Shown here: positions 10,168 through 20,050 of the stretch, piece after piece
How positions within the stretch are numbered: the first letter of the stretch is position 1
Layout of the letters: every line of letters begins with the position of its first letter
Source of the DNA: Candidatus Bathyarchaeota archaeon
GTDB taxonomy: Archaea; Thermoproteota; Bathyarchaeia; TCS64
Assembly: GCA_026014875.1 (NCBI GenBank)
Contig: JAOZHO010000037.1
Span: 186,001-250,000 of the forward strand
Reading direction: 5' to 3'
Length of the DNA: 64,000 bases
Notes under the pieces: generated by a model
Databases searched by the model: none
Seen by the model: only the letters and a program-made list of their open reading frames with translations
What the model was told of the DNA's origin: nothing
Translations under genes and position numbers: made by a program

Positions 10168-10419
10168 TGACCGCCTCTGGGAAGCTACGCTTGTCAGGAT
10201 AAGAAGCTGGTTTTCGTTCAGGGTTCTCAGGATGAGCCTGCGGAGATCATTGACTCCGCCCGTAGATATTGGAGTTGATGCACATCCTCCACCTGCCCCT
10301 TAAAGAGTGGGCATTTGTTTTTAAGGATACTGGACATGCCACTTGACCGCGGAAAGCGTTTAATACCCATTGAGTGGGAAGGAAGTCATTCCACGGGGGA
10401 AGGGGACGCTGAGAGGGTA

Positions 10420-10980
10420 ATGGGAACCAAAGAAAGGAAGACCGTACGACTCACTGGGACAGCGATCCTCGCGGCCCTCGCCGTCGTCTTCGACTACGCC
10501 CTCAAGTTCTCGGGGTTGAAGATACCTTTCCCTTGGATGCCCTTCCTCAAGTTCGACTTCACAGGGGTTCCCATCGTGACCGCATTCCTCATGTTCGACC
10601 TCACATCCGGAACCATCACCACCATCGTCGCCGTCCTCGGCATAATCGCCAGGAGCGGCGACCTGGTTGGGGGGGCCATGAAGGGGATAGCCGAGGTCTC
10701 CACCGTCACGGGGCTGGCAGGGGGGAGGTACCTCTCACGTAGGTTGGGCCTCGGCGCGGGACCGAGCCGCTTCTTGTCCTATGTAACCGGGGTCGCCCTC
10801 AGGATAACCATTATGAGCGTATGGAACCTGCTCGTCCTCCCCCGCTACTATGGCATCCCCTTCAACGTCGCCGTGGGCATGATGCCCCTCCTAGCCTTGT
10901 TCAACGGGATGCAGGGAGCCCTCACCGTCGTCCTCGGGACCCTCCTCCACGAGGCCTACGTGAGGCGGGTACCCCGCTGA
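10420..10980 (+). CDS. ECF transporter S-component-like membrane protein
   Basis: LTGTAILAALAVVFDYALKFSGLKIPFPWMPFLKFDFTGVPIVTAFLMF typical S-component N-terminus; ATG at 10420 preferred over ORF start 10315. Confidence 0.75.
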   Translation: MGTKERKTVRLTGTAILAALAVVFDYALKFSGLKIPFPWMPFLKFDFTGVPIVTAFLMFDLTSGTITTIVAVLGIIARSGDLVGGAMKGIAEVSTVTGLAGGRYLSRRLGLGAGPSRFLSYVTGVALRITIMSVWNLLVLPRYYGIPFNVAVGMMPLLALFNGMQGALTVVLGTLLHEAYVRRVPR

Positions 10981-11026
10981 GCCCGGGGACCATTATTTTA
11001 TACCCTCTCAAAACGTTTCTAAGACC

Positions 11027-12451
11027 ATGTCAAAGGAAACAGCATTTTCCTGGATAGACGAGAACGAGAGAAAGCTCATCGGACTCAGCGACAAGGCATG
11101 GGAGTACGCCGAGGTGGGCCTCCTTGAGTACCAGACCTCCAAACTCTTCGCGGACGCCATCGAGAAGGAGGGCTTCAGCGTCGAGAGGGGCGTCGCCGGG
11201 ATGCCCACGGCCTTCGTGGCCACATGGGGCAGCGGGAGCCCCACCATCGGGGTAATGGGGGAGCTCGACGCCCTCGCTGGGGTCTCCCAGAAGGCGGTGC
11301 CCTACAAGGACCCCGTCGTGAAGGGGGGGCCCGGCCATGGCTGCGGCCACAACATCCACGGCGCCTCAGGGCTCGCCGGAGCCATCGCCCTCAAGACCGC
11401 GATGGAAGCCGACAACATCCCCGGCACCGTCAAGTTCTACGGCTGCCCCGCCGAGGAGACCCTCGTCGGGAAGGTCTGGCTGGTCCGGGACGGCTACTTC
11501 GACGGCGTGGACGCCTGCCTCAGCCACCACCCCAGCTCGGCGAACTCCGCTGGGACGGGGAGCAGCAACGCGATGAACAGCGTCAAGTTCCACTTCCATG
11601 GCAAGACGGCCCACTCCGCGGGGGACCCCGAGAACGGTATCAGCGCCCTGGACGCGGTGGAGCTCATGAGCAATGGTGTCAACTTCATGCGGGAGCACAT
11701 CATCGAGAAGGCCCGGATCCACTACGTCACCGAGGTCGGTGGAGACCAGCCCAACGTCGTCCCCGCCTACGCCAGGACCTGGTTCTATGTCCGGGCCCCC
11801 GAGCGGGAGCAGGTGGACTACATCTATGACTGGGTCCTCCAGATCGCCGACGGGGCCGACAAGATGGCCCGCACCACCCACGAGGTGCAGTTCCTCACCG
11901 GCTGCTACAACATGCTCCCCAACAAGGGGCTCGCAGACCTCATCGTCGGGAACATGAGGGAGATCGGGGCGCCGGTGCACACGGAGGAGGAGATGGAGTT
12001 CGCGAAGAAGCTCAACGAGTCCATCCCCGCGCTCTCCAAGAAGGAGGGGCTCCGCAAGTCGGAGCGCCCCGGATGGGAGAACATGCTCGACGAGCTCTTC
12101 GACGAGCGGGTCCTCGACGACTACAGGGCAGGCAAGGTGGGCGCGGGCAGCACCGACGTCTCCGACGTGAGCTGGGTCACCCCCACCAACGAGTTCGGCA
12201 CCACATGCTGCATCCTGGGCACCCCCGGCCACAGCTGGCAGTTCACCGCCCAGAGCGGGATGAGCATCGGGCATAAGAGCCTCATCTTCGCTAGCAAGGT
12301 CATAGCGGGCACAGGCCTAGACCTCATGACGGACGCGAGCCTTCTCAAGGCCGTCAGGGATGAGTGGAAGGAACGCCTCGCAGGGAGAATCTACGAGCCC
12401 CCCATCCCCGCGGACCTCGCCCCGCCCCTGGACCAGCTCAAGAAGGACTGA
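11027..12451 (+). CDS. M20-family amidohydrolase (AbgB / aminobenzoyl-glutamate hydrolase-like)
   Basis: GPGHGCGHNIHGASGLAGAIALK; GCPAEETLVGKV; SAGTGSSNAMNSVKFHFHGKTAHSAGDPENGISALDAVELM. Confidence 0.92.
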   Translation: MSKETAFSWIDENERKLIGLSDKAWEYAEVGLLEYQTSKLFADAIEKEGFSVERGVAGMPTAFVATWGSGSPTIGVMGELDALAGVSQKAVPYKDPVVKGGPGHGCGHNIHGASGLAGAIALKTAMEADNIPGTVKFYGCPAEETLVGKVWLVRDGYFDGVDACLSHHPSSANSAGTGSSNAMNSVKFHFHGKTAHSAGDPENGISALDAVELMSNGVNFMREHIIEKARIHYVTEVGGDQPNVVPAYARTWFYVRAPEREQVDYIYDWVLQIADGADKMARTTHEVQFLTGCYNMLPNKGLADLIVGNMREIGAPVHTEEEMEFAKKLNESIPALSKKEGLRKSERPGWENMLDELFDERVLDDYRAGKVGAGSTDVSDVSWVTPTNEFGTTCCILGTPGHSWQFTAQSGMSIGHKSLIFASKVIAGTGLDLMTDASLLKAVRDEWKERLAGRIYEPPIPADLAPPLDQLKKD

Positions 12452-12581
12452 GCGCCTCCCTTCCCCTTTTTCCCATTCTTTTGGTTTCAAACATGCAAGA
12501 TTGCGGGGTGCACATTTTTCTATTCGAGACCCCCTTTCAGATTAAAGCCCTCCCACGGGGCGATATGGAGCACAATCGGGA

Positions 12582-14165
12582 TTGAGCGAACTCGACAGGG
12601 CCGCCGAGAAATCTGCGAGGGGAAGCATCTACCTATTCATGGGTAACTTCGTCTCGGAGATCATCAACGCGGTCGGCGTGGTCCTGGTGGCCCGCCTCCT
12701 CACCCCCGAGGAGTACGGGGTCTACAACGTCGCGTTCGTCCTCCCGTTCCTATTCGTGATGTTCTCCAACTGGGGAGTCGGCGCAGCCCTGACGAGATTC
12801 CTCGCGAGGTACCAGGAGGAAGGAAAATGGAGCAAGATCAGAGGCATGGTAACGAAGGGCCTAGCGTTCAACGGCGGCCTCGCAGTCCTCCTGACCGCCA
12901 TCATGTACGTCTCCGCAGATTTCCTGGCCGAGACGATCCTCTTGCGGCCCGGCCTCGGCGGCCTCGTGAGGCTCACCGCAGGCATCGTGTTTCTCTTCTC
13001 ATTGTTCAACACGATTAACGCGATCTATTTCGGGCTCGAAAGGATGGATATCATCGCCGCCCTGACTGTGGTTACATCTCTTATCAGGTCAGTAATGTCG
13101 CCCCTCCTCGTGAGCATGGGCTACGGAATCCCGGGAGCCCTGATCGGGTACATGGTGGGATACGGTGTCGCTCTTTTCATCGGCCTGATACTCTTAGGCA
13201 GGGAGTTACGGAGAGAAGACCTGAGCGCCGACCTCTCGGGGGAGGGCTCCCTCGGGGACATGCTGAGGTTCGGCTTCCCCCTCTTCATCGGGAGCTTCGT
13301 CATGGGCCTCGGGCTCCGTTATCAGGGGCTCCTCCAGGTCTGGTTCGCATCGGACCTCGTGATCGGGAACCTGAATATCGCCACCAAGTTCAAGTCCCTG
13401 GCGGGGCTCTTCACGGTGCCCATCGCCTCCTCCATCTACCCAGCTTTCTCCAAGTTCAGATTCGATGAGAGGAGGGAGGAGATGGCCAAGATGTTCGGCG
13501 CCTCGGTGAGGTACGCGACGATGATTGTGATCCCCGTGACCCTCCTCGTCATGGTGGTAGCCGAGCCTGTCGTGGTCGCCCTTTTCGGGAGAGAGTACGC
13601 CCTGGCCCCCTTCTTCCTAGCTATCGCCGTGCTCGAGTTTCTCCCGGTGGGGCTCGGTTCCCTCTCGGTGCTCCCCTTCCTGAACAGCCAGGGGGACACC
13701 GGGACCACCCTCAGGCTCAACCTCGTGAGCGTGGGGATCATGGCGACCCTGTGCACGGCGCTCACCTGGCAGTTCGGCATCACGGGACTCCTGGTGGGGA
13801 TCGTGGTCTCGGCGGTGCTGGGGAACGCCTACAACCTCTTCAGGACTCTGAGGAAATACGAGCTGGGCTTCGACCTGCTCCAGACTCTCCGGGTCGCAGC
13901 CTTCTCCGTGCTGGCGGCGGGGTTGACATACGCGGTTATGGAGTACGTCAGCCTCGGGAACCCCCTCGTCCACGCCTTCGCTGCATCATTCATCTTCCTC
14001 GCCCTCTCCATGGTCCTCGCCCCGCTGACGGGGGCGTTGACCCAGCCGGACATCCAGATGATCAGGGGAATCATCCAGAGGGGGTTCAGGGGCTACTCCC
14101 TGTTAGCTCCATTTCTCGACCTCGAGGAGCGCATAATCCAGCTTTTCCAGAGAAGCAGCGAGTGA
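12582..14165 (+). CDS. Polysaccharide flippase / oligosaccharide exporter (MVF/MATE-like, Wzx type)
   Basis: GNFVSEIINAVGVVLVARLLTPEEYGVYNVAFVLPF; ~14 hydrophobic segments. Confidence 0.88.
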   Translation: MSELDRAAEKSARGSIYLFMGNFVSEIINAVGVVLVARLLTPEEYGVYNVAFVLPFLFVMFSNWGVGAALTRFLARYQEEGKWSKIRGMVTKGLAFNGGLAVLLTAIMYVSADFLAETILLRPGLGGLVRLTAGIVFLFSLFNTINAIYFGLERMDIIAALTVVTSLIRSVMSPLLVSMGYGIPGALIGYMVGYGVALFIGLILLGRELRREDLSADLSGEGSLGDMLRFGFPLFIGSFVMGLGLRYQGLLQVWFASDLVIGNLNIATKFKSLAGLFTVPIASSIYPAFSKFRFDERREEMAKMFGASVRYATMIVIPVTLLVMVVAEPVVVALFGREYALAPFFLAIAVLEFLPVGLGSLSVLPFLNSQGDTGTTLRLNLVSVGIMATLCTALTWQFGITGLLVGIVVSAVLGNAYNLFRTLRKYELGFDLLQTLRVAAFSVLAAGLTYAVMEYVSLGNPLVHAFAASFIFLALSMVLAPLTGALTQPDIQMIRGIIQRGFRGYSLLAPFLDLEERIIQLFQRSSE

Positions 14166-14171
14166 TGCGCC

Positions 14172-15824
14172 TCACAGCTCGATGACAGACCTCAGTCGGG
14201 TGGAGACGAAATATAGGGAGGCCAGTGATATCAGCCAGGCTCCGGCTATCCAAAGGGGGTTCAGTGTACTGTGGGGCACCAGACCGGAGCCCTCCTCGAA
14301 GGGCGCCGATGTGATGGGGTTGAGCAAGTTCTCCGCGGGGGCGTAGTCATCAGTCAAAACGAGTTCGCTGTCGGAGGCCAGCTCGAGGTCGAACAGTGTA
14401 TCTGCGTATCTCTCGAGGGGGACTCCCTCCACGGGGTGGGCCTCGGCCGCCTCCATCAGATCCACTTCGTTGAATCTGGTGGGGCTCTTGGTGGCGACGA
14501 GAATGATGTTCTGGAGAAGGCTGAGCTGCCCGCTCCTAGTGGGGAAGAGGTAGACCTGGGAGAGGACGCCGGCGACGGTGTTGACCTCAGCCTTGAGCAG
14601 GTCCGAGGTGTCCCCGATCAGTGAGGATATGAGGTTGGAGACCACGACGCCGCCCGGGGCCAGGTGCTCGTCGAGGGACTCGAAGAACTCCCGGGTCATC
14701 AGATGGAAGGGGACATATGTCTTCGAGTAGGCGTCGAGAACCACGATGTCATAGGTCCCCGCATCCCTGAGGAATGAGCGCCCGTCCATCATGAAGATTC
14801 TCATGCGGGGGTCATCGGTGACGCCGAAATAATCCTTGGCCACGGCCACAACGTCCGGGTCGATCTCCACCACGTCGACGGTCGCGTTGGGGTAGTGCTC
14901 CAGGAACTGCTTGGGGCCTGAGAAGCCGCCGCCCCCGAGGAATAGGACCCTCTCGGCCTCGGGGTTGAACAGGAAGGCCACGTTGAAATAGTCGGTGTAC
15001 CGGAAGACCGCCCTGTTGGAGCCGTTGAGGTACATGGCGCTGTGGGGCATGTTGTTCAGGTACATGGTCCTGATCCCCTTGGCCTCGCTGTCGATGACCG
15101 TCAGTGTGCTGTAGGGGGTGTCCTTCCGGATCACTGTGTTCCCCGAGATACCCAGGAAGGGCCCCCCGCCCGCAAAGAGGGAGGGCATCAATAAGACCAG
15201 TACCAGCGTGAAGATGAGGCCCTTCTCCACCCAGGTCATCCCGACGACGGCCACTGCAATGAGGACCACCCCCAGGGAGAAGACGATCTGCCGGACCCCG
15301 AAGCTGGGGATGAGGACGAAGACGGTGAAGAAGGTCCCGAAGATGCTCCCCGCCGTGGAGATGGAGTAGAGGCTCCCCGAGATGCCCCCCAGGTTGAAGA
15401 TGCTCTCCGCGGACATTCTCACCGAGTACGGGGAGATCATCCCCAGGAGAGTGGTGGGGACCGCGAGGAGAAGGAGGGAGGCGAAGATGGGCCCGTACTT
15501 ATCCCCCACCCCTGAGAGGTAGACCACCTCGAGGATGAGTGGAGAGGAGAGGGGGATGAGCATGATCAGCACCCCCGCCGAAACCAGGATCATGCTGAAG
15601 ACCCCGTAGCTGGGGCGCCGGTCCGCCATCCTCCCCCCCACGTAGTACCCCAGGGACAGGGCGGCCATGACCACCCCGATGAGGGCCCCCCAGACGAAGA
15701 TGCTGTCCCCGAAGACGGGGGCGAGGATCCTGCTCCCAACCAACTCCAGGGCCATGACTACGGCACCCGAGACGAAGACGTTGAACCTGATGCCCCAGAT
15801 CGAGCCCCGACCGACCCCCATCAA
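14172..15824 (-). CDS. Membrane protein fused to spermidine synthase-like methyltransferase domain
   Basis: N-terminal multi-TM; VLFLGGGGFSGPKQFLEHYPNATVDVVEIDPDVVAVAKDYFGV...DIVVLDAYSK. Confidence 0.9.
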   Translation of the reverse strand: MMGVGRGSIWGIRFNVFVSGAVVMALELVGSRILAPVFGDSIFVWGALIGVVMAALSLGYYVGGRMADRRPSYGVFSMILVSAGVLIMLIPLSSPLILEVVYLSGVGDKYGPIFASLLLLAVPTTLLGMISPYSVRMSAESIFNLGGISGSLYSISTAGSIFGTFFTVFVLIPSFGVRQIVFSLGVVLIAVAVVGMTWVEKGLIFTLVLVLLMPSLFAGGGPFLGISGNTVIRKDTPYSTLTVIDSEAKGIRTMYLNNMPHSAMYLNGSNRAVFRYTDYFNVAFLFNPEAERVLFLGGGGFSGPKQFLEHYPNATVDVVEIDPDVVAVAKDYFGVTDDPRMRIFMMDGRSFLRDAGTYDIVVLDAYSKTYVPFHLMTREFFESLDEHLAPGGVVVSNLISSLIGDTSDLLKAEVNTVAGVLSQVYLFPTRSGQLSLLQNIILVATKSPTRFNEVDLMEAAEAHPVEGVPLERYADTLFDLELASDSELVLTDDYAPAENLLNPITSAPFEEGSGLVPHSTLNPLWIAGAWLISLASLYFVSTRLRSVIEL

Positions 15825-15930
15825 CCGAACTCCTAGATTTGGAATGTAGATACATGGGCAGTTAATGGTTTAGAGTTTTCGAGGCCACCACCCGACCGAG
15901 AAAACGAGCCTCCCCCCGATTGAAGGGGCA

Positions 15931-17520
15931 TCAGAAATCCGCCTTCGCCTTGTACCTGAACTGAGCCTCGTAGAGCTCAAGGACCCTGTCGAGGGGGTCC
16001 GCATCCCCGGCGGCCTTGTCCTCCCTGATCCGGGTGACCCTCGCAAACCGGAGGGCGAACCCCGACGCGTAGTGGGGGCTCCTCTGGATCTCGTTGAAGG
16101 TGACCTCGACGACGAGCTCCGGGCGGACGTGGACGGTCCCCGGGGTCTCCCGGACCTTGAGGTCCTGAAGCCTCTCGGTCATCCAGAGGAACTCCTCGTC
16201 GGTGAGCCCCTTGAAGGTCTTCCCGATCACCCTGAACCCGCCGCCGTCCCTCGCCGCGAGATGGTAGTTGCTCAACCACCCCGTCCTCCGGCCGTAGCCC
16301 CAGTCCGCCGCCGCCACCACGAGGTCCAGGGTCTCCACGGGCTTGAGCTTGAACCAGCGCTTCCCCCGTTTCCCCGGGGAGTAGACGCTGTCCAGCCTCT
16401 TCGCCATGAGCCCCTCGTGGCCCGCCTCCACCGCCTTCCGGAGGAAATCCTCGACGAGTTCGATATCACCGGTGATGACTTGCTCCACTAGGAGTTCGGG
16501 GGGGCAGATCTTCTCCAGCAGCTCCCGCCGTTTGGTGTAAGGCTCGTCGATGAGCAGGGCACCATCCAGATACAGGACGTCGAAGAGGTGAAGACTCAAG
16601 GGGATCTTCTCCACCATCGCCTCGACGTCGTGGACCCTCCTGAACCGCCTCATCAAGTCTTGGAAAGGCAGGGGCTTCCCCCCCTCCCCGACGGCGACGA
16701 CCTCCCCCTCCAGCACCGCGTTCTCTGACACAACACTCTCATGGACGAGGGCGACGATGTCCGGGAGGCTCTCGGTGACGTCGGAGAGGCGCCTGCTGAA
16801 GACCCGTACCTCGGCGCCCCGCCGGTGTATCTGGATCCGGGCCCCGTCGAGCTTGAACTCGAAGGCCGACTCGCCGCCGTGGGCCTCGAGGACCTCGGCG
16901 ACGTCGTAGGACATGGAGGCGAGCATGGGTTTCAACGGGGTGAAGAGGCTCATCTCGACCCCCTTGAGCCCCGTCTCCCCGGACTTTAGGGCGATCTCCG
17001 CGACCCTCCCCAGGTTCCCGGTCATCATGAGGGCCCTCCTAACCAGGGAGGACTCGACCCCGGCGGCCTCGGCGATGCCCCCCAGCATCACTCCCTCGTT
17101 GACCCCTATGCGCATCTCCCCGAAGATGATCCTGACCAGCACCTCTGCCTCCCCGGGGTCGGCCTCGTTGAGGAGCCCCTGGAGGAGCCCCGTCTTGACC
17201 CGCCTCGACCCTGGGCCCCCCGCCTCAGCGATCCGCTCTAATGTCTCGTACACCCTCATGACGGTGAGGGGCTCGGAGAACAGGGTGGTCTGCCTGCTTC
17301 CCTCGAGGGCCCCCTTCACGGTCCTCCCTCCCACCTCGAGAGCCCGGGAGTCGAACTCGGGGAAAACGGAGCCTACAACTAAGAGAACGGAGGGACCTAC
17401 TTCCTCTGGCTCCAGTCCCCTCAGGAACTCGGCTAGGAGCCGGGTCTTCTCCTTGCGCTTCGGGGTCGCCTCTAGGGCCCTGCACAGCGCTGCCAACTCG
17501 GAGAAGGGCGTGGGTGTCAT
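15931..17520 (-). CDS. lig: ATP-dependent DNA ligase
   Basis: Nucleotidyltransferase motif EFKLDGARIQIHRRG, VLEGEVVAV, EGLMAKRLDSVYSPGKRGKRWFKLKP. Confidence 0.95.
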   Translation of the reverse strand: MTPTPFSELAALCRALEATPKRKEKTRLLAEFLRGLEPEEVGPSVLLVVGSVFPEFDSRALEVGGRTVKGALEGSRQTTLFSEPLTVMRVYETLERIAEAGGPGSRRVKTGLLQGLLNEADPGEAEVLVRIIFGEMRIGVNEGVMLGGIAEAAGVESSLVRRALMMTGNLGRVAEIALKSGETGLKGVEMSLFTPLKPMLASMSYDVAEVLEAHGGESAFEFKLDGARIQIHRRGAEVRVFSRRLSDVTESLPDIVALVHESVVSENAVLEGEVVAVGEGGKPLPFQDLMRRFRRVHDVEAMVEKIPLSLHLFDVLYLDGALLIDEPYTKRRELLEKICPPELLVEQVITGDIELVEDFLRKAVEAGHEGLMAKRLDSVYSPGKRGKRWFKLKPVETLDLVVAAADWGYGRRTGWLSNYHLAARDGGGFRVIGKTFKGLTDEEFLWMTERLQDLKVRETPGTVHVRPELVVEVTFNEIQRSPHYASGFALRFARVTRIREDKAAGDADPLDRVLELYEAQFRYKAKADF

Positions 17521-18549
17521 CTAGGGCCTCCCTACCATCCAGTCGCTGAGGCTCCTCTGCTTTTTGGAGCGCTCGATCCTCTCGACCACCGACTCCACCC
17601 GCTCCCTTGAGAAGCCTCGTTCGTCACAAAGGAAGCCGATAAGCCCTTCCCCGTCGAGCTCCCCGGGGGCGACGGTGTAATCGGCCGTGACCTCGGGCTC
17701 CAGGAAGAGCCGCCGAATCTCGGGGTACTCCGAGGGGAGCCGGGAGGCCACTTTCTCGGGCATATCCTCGAGGCGCCCATGCGTCCTCACCAACTTGAGG
17801 GCGGTTTTGGGCCCGACGCCCTTGATCCCGTCGTTGAAGTCGGTGCCCATGAGGATCCCGAGGTCCACCAGCTGCTCCCGGGTGATCCCGTGGTGCCCCA
17901 GAAAGGCCTCGAGGTCGATCAACTCGGGCTCCAGCCTCCTGGCCCTGCCCTTGCTGGGGAGCCACTCCTGGCCCTGGATGGTGAGGTACCTGACGAGCCT
18001 CGGGGTCCCTAGGAGGAGGGAGTCGTAGTCCCGGCTGCTCGAGGCCCAGACGTCCCCGCGCCGTGCCATGTGGGCGGCCTGGGCTTCCCCTTCGGAGGGG
18101 GCCTGGACCCAGGGGACCCCCAGGAGGTCGAGGAGTCTCTTGGAGTCCTCCACCATCTCCCGGGTGAGGCGCCCGGTCTGCACCGCCTTGGAGTGGGCCT
18201 TCGCGAGGTCCCCCGCCTCTATCGCCTCGGCGTACTCCTCCTCGGCCCGTCTCCTCAGCGCCCTCCGCCTGTCCACCTCGCCCTTTTTCAGCTGGGGCGG
18301 CTTTCCGTCGAAGACGAAGATGAGACCCATCCTGTGGTCTGCGATGAGGCGGGTGGTCCTGAAGACGAGGCCCACGAGGTGGGAGGTGACCCGGCCCCGG
18401 GGGTCGCTGAGGGGGGTGCCGTCCCGGGTCCTGATGAGGGCGAGGAACTGGTGGAGGACATTGAATGCGTCCACCGCCATGGATTTCCCGCTCAGGGCCT
18501 CTAGGCTGGTGACCCGCTTCACGATGATGGGGGTGAGGTTGACTCCCAA
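17521..18549 (-). CDS. fen: Flap endonuclease FEN-1
   Basis: MAVDAFNVLHQFL, FVFDGKPPQLKKGEVDRRRALR, VQAPSEGEAQAAHMARRGDVWASSSRDYDSLL, LGILMGTDFNDGIKGVGPKTALKL. Confidence 0.96.
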   Translation of the reverse strand: MGVNLTPIIVKRVTSLEALSGKSMAVDAFNVLHQFLALIRTRDGTPLSDPRGRVTSHLVGLVFRTTRLIADHRMGLIFVFDGKPPQLKKGEVDRRRALRRRAEEEYAEAIEAGDLAKAHSKAVQTGRLTREMVEDSKRLLDLLGVPWVQAPSEGEAQAAHMARRGDVWASSSRDYDSLLLGTPRLVRYLTIQGQEWLPSKGRARRLEPELIDLEAFLGHHGITREQLVDLGILMGTDFNDGIKGVGPKTALKLVRTHGRLEDMPEKVASRLPSEYPEIRRLFLEPEVTADYTVAPGELDGEGLIGFLCDERGFSRERVESVVERIERSKKQRSLSDWMVGRP

Positions 18550-18622
18550 CTGGACCGATCACGGTTCTCTCGGTACAGAATAAATCGATTTGCATCCAGC
18601 GAGCGCGAAAAAAAGGGGGGGG

Positions 18623-19918
18623 TTACTGTATCTCCACGGCCTGGAACCGGGCCACCCTGTGGTTCCCGTGGCCGAAGGACATGTTGTTCACGATGGTCCT
18701 GTCCCAGGCGGCGAGGCGGATGATGTAGCAGCAAGGGATGAGCTTGGGCTCCTTCCATGGCTCCCAGTCGATGTATCCCGTTTCCCCCTTCACAGCGGGG
18801 TTGCCGCCGTAGGTTTTGCTGTAGATGGGTATCGTGAGGCTGTTAGCGCCCATCGCGACGATGTCGAAGTAGGCAAAGTTCTCGTCGTGGACCTCGTAGG
18901 TGATCCTCAGCTTCCCCTGCTCTTTTGTGATGCCCTCGCAGAATATCTCTTCGAGGTCCCCGTCGGGCTGAAGTATCATCAGGTTCTGGAGGTCGATCGT
19001 GGGGCGGGTGTTGTCAATCATCACCGTGACGGCATCGCTAAAAAAATCGGAGCCCCCGGAGCGGACGGTGAGTCGTAGGTGGTGGGTTCCCTCCATCCCG
19101 GCAGTGTTCCAATGGGTCAGGAACTGGGGATCGCACATCTCGGACACCGTGTACCACCCGTTTGCGTCGGGGCTCATGGTGCCCAGGTTGAGGCAGGGCT
19201 CCTTGTTCTTGATGTTCGCCGAGATAGGGTTCCAGGAGCTGAGGTCCGTGGAGTGCTCCACCCTGTACTTTTCGGGGCTTGAGACGCGTAATCGCCCGTT
19301 TATGATGACCCTGCCGCCGAAAGGGTGGTGCCCCCTGCCCATGGAGTAGTCGTCCGGGGGTGTCGATGTGCCGTCGTAGCTGGGGCCGTCGGCGTATCCC
19401 AGGGTGTCGATCTGTTCGACGGGGATCCGGCCCACCTTGGTGATCTCGGGCATGTCGGGGCACAGTTCACGGCAGATGAGCCTGCACCGGTAGAAGGAGA
19501 ACCAGCGGCAGAGCTGCCTGCAGAAGGGCTTGAGCTTGTACTCCTCCACGAGGCTCCGCCACCTTTCGATGTCCTGGCGGTCGTAGGCTCCGATGAACTC
19601 CCTGAAGACTTTGGGGTCCTCGGTGATCCTGAGGGTGACCTGGGCGAACTCCATCATCTCTTCGATGGTGTCCTTAACTGCGATGTCTTCGGGGCAGAAG
19701 CGCCTGCAGATGAAAACGGAGACTTTGGTGCAGTACCAGCGGCACACCCAGCGGCAGATGGGGATCAGCTTCAGTCTGGCGAGGACGGCCTGGTAGGTCT
19801 TGGCGTCCCGCTCCTCAACCGCCTGGGCGACGGCTTTGAAGTCCTCGGGGTTCTCTAGGAGCACCTCGATGGCGTGCCTGAACTCCCGTAGCTTATCGAT
19901 GTCTAACTTCATTTTCAT
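18623..19918 (-). CDS. Uncharacterised protein with duplicated Cys-rich helical module
   Basis: ICRWVCRWYCTKVSVFICRRFCPED and FCRQLCRWFSFYRCRLICRELCPDM, then beta-rich C-terminal part. Confidence 0.8.
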   Translation of the reverse strand: MKMKLDIDKLREFRHAIEVLLENPEDFKAVAQAVEERDAKTYQAVLARLKLIPICRWVCRWYCTKVSVFICRRFCPEDIAVKDTIEEMMEFAQVTLRITEDPKVFREFIGAYDRQDIERWRSLVEEYKLKPFCRQLCRWFSFYRCRLICRELCPDMPEITKVGRIPVEQIDTLGYADGPSYDGTSTPPDDYSMGRGHHPFGGRVIINGRLRVSSPEKYRVEHSTDLSSWNPISANIKNKEPCLNLGTMSPDANGWYTVSEMCDPQFLTHWNTAGMEGTHHLRLTVRSGGSDFFSDAVTVMIDNTRPTIDLQNLMILQPDGDLEEIFCEGITKEQGKLRITYEVHDENFAYFDIVAMGANSLTIPIYSKTYGGNPAVKGETGYIDWEPWKEPKLIPCCYIIRLAAWDRTIVNNMSFGHGNHRVARFQAVEIQ

Positions 19919-20050
19919 TTAGCCTCCGGTAAAAGTCGTACCGAGGCGATCCGTTGTAGCCCGGATATCAGTTTAAAATGAGTGCCACCAGCGAATGGCC
20001 CTCGAATCCACTCGGGTTTTAAAAAAACCAGATTGAGGGTGGATCCCGGG

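Noticed and set aside
10375-10430. TPP-riboswitch-like string (cacgggggaaggggacgCTGAGAgggtaatgggaacc) before an ECF S-component
   Set aside because: Lacks the rest of the THI-box (ACCUGAUC and P4/P5 elements) and runs into the start codon; too weak to call.
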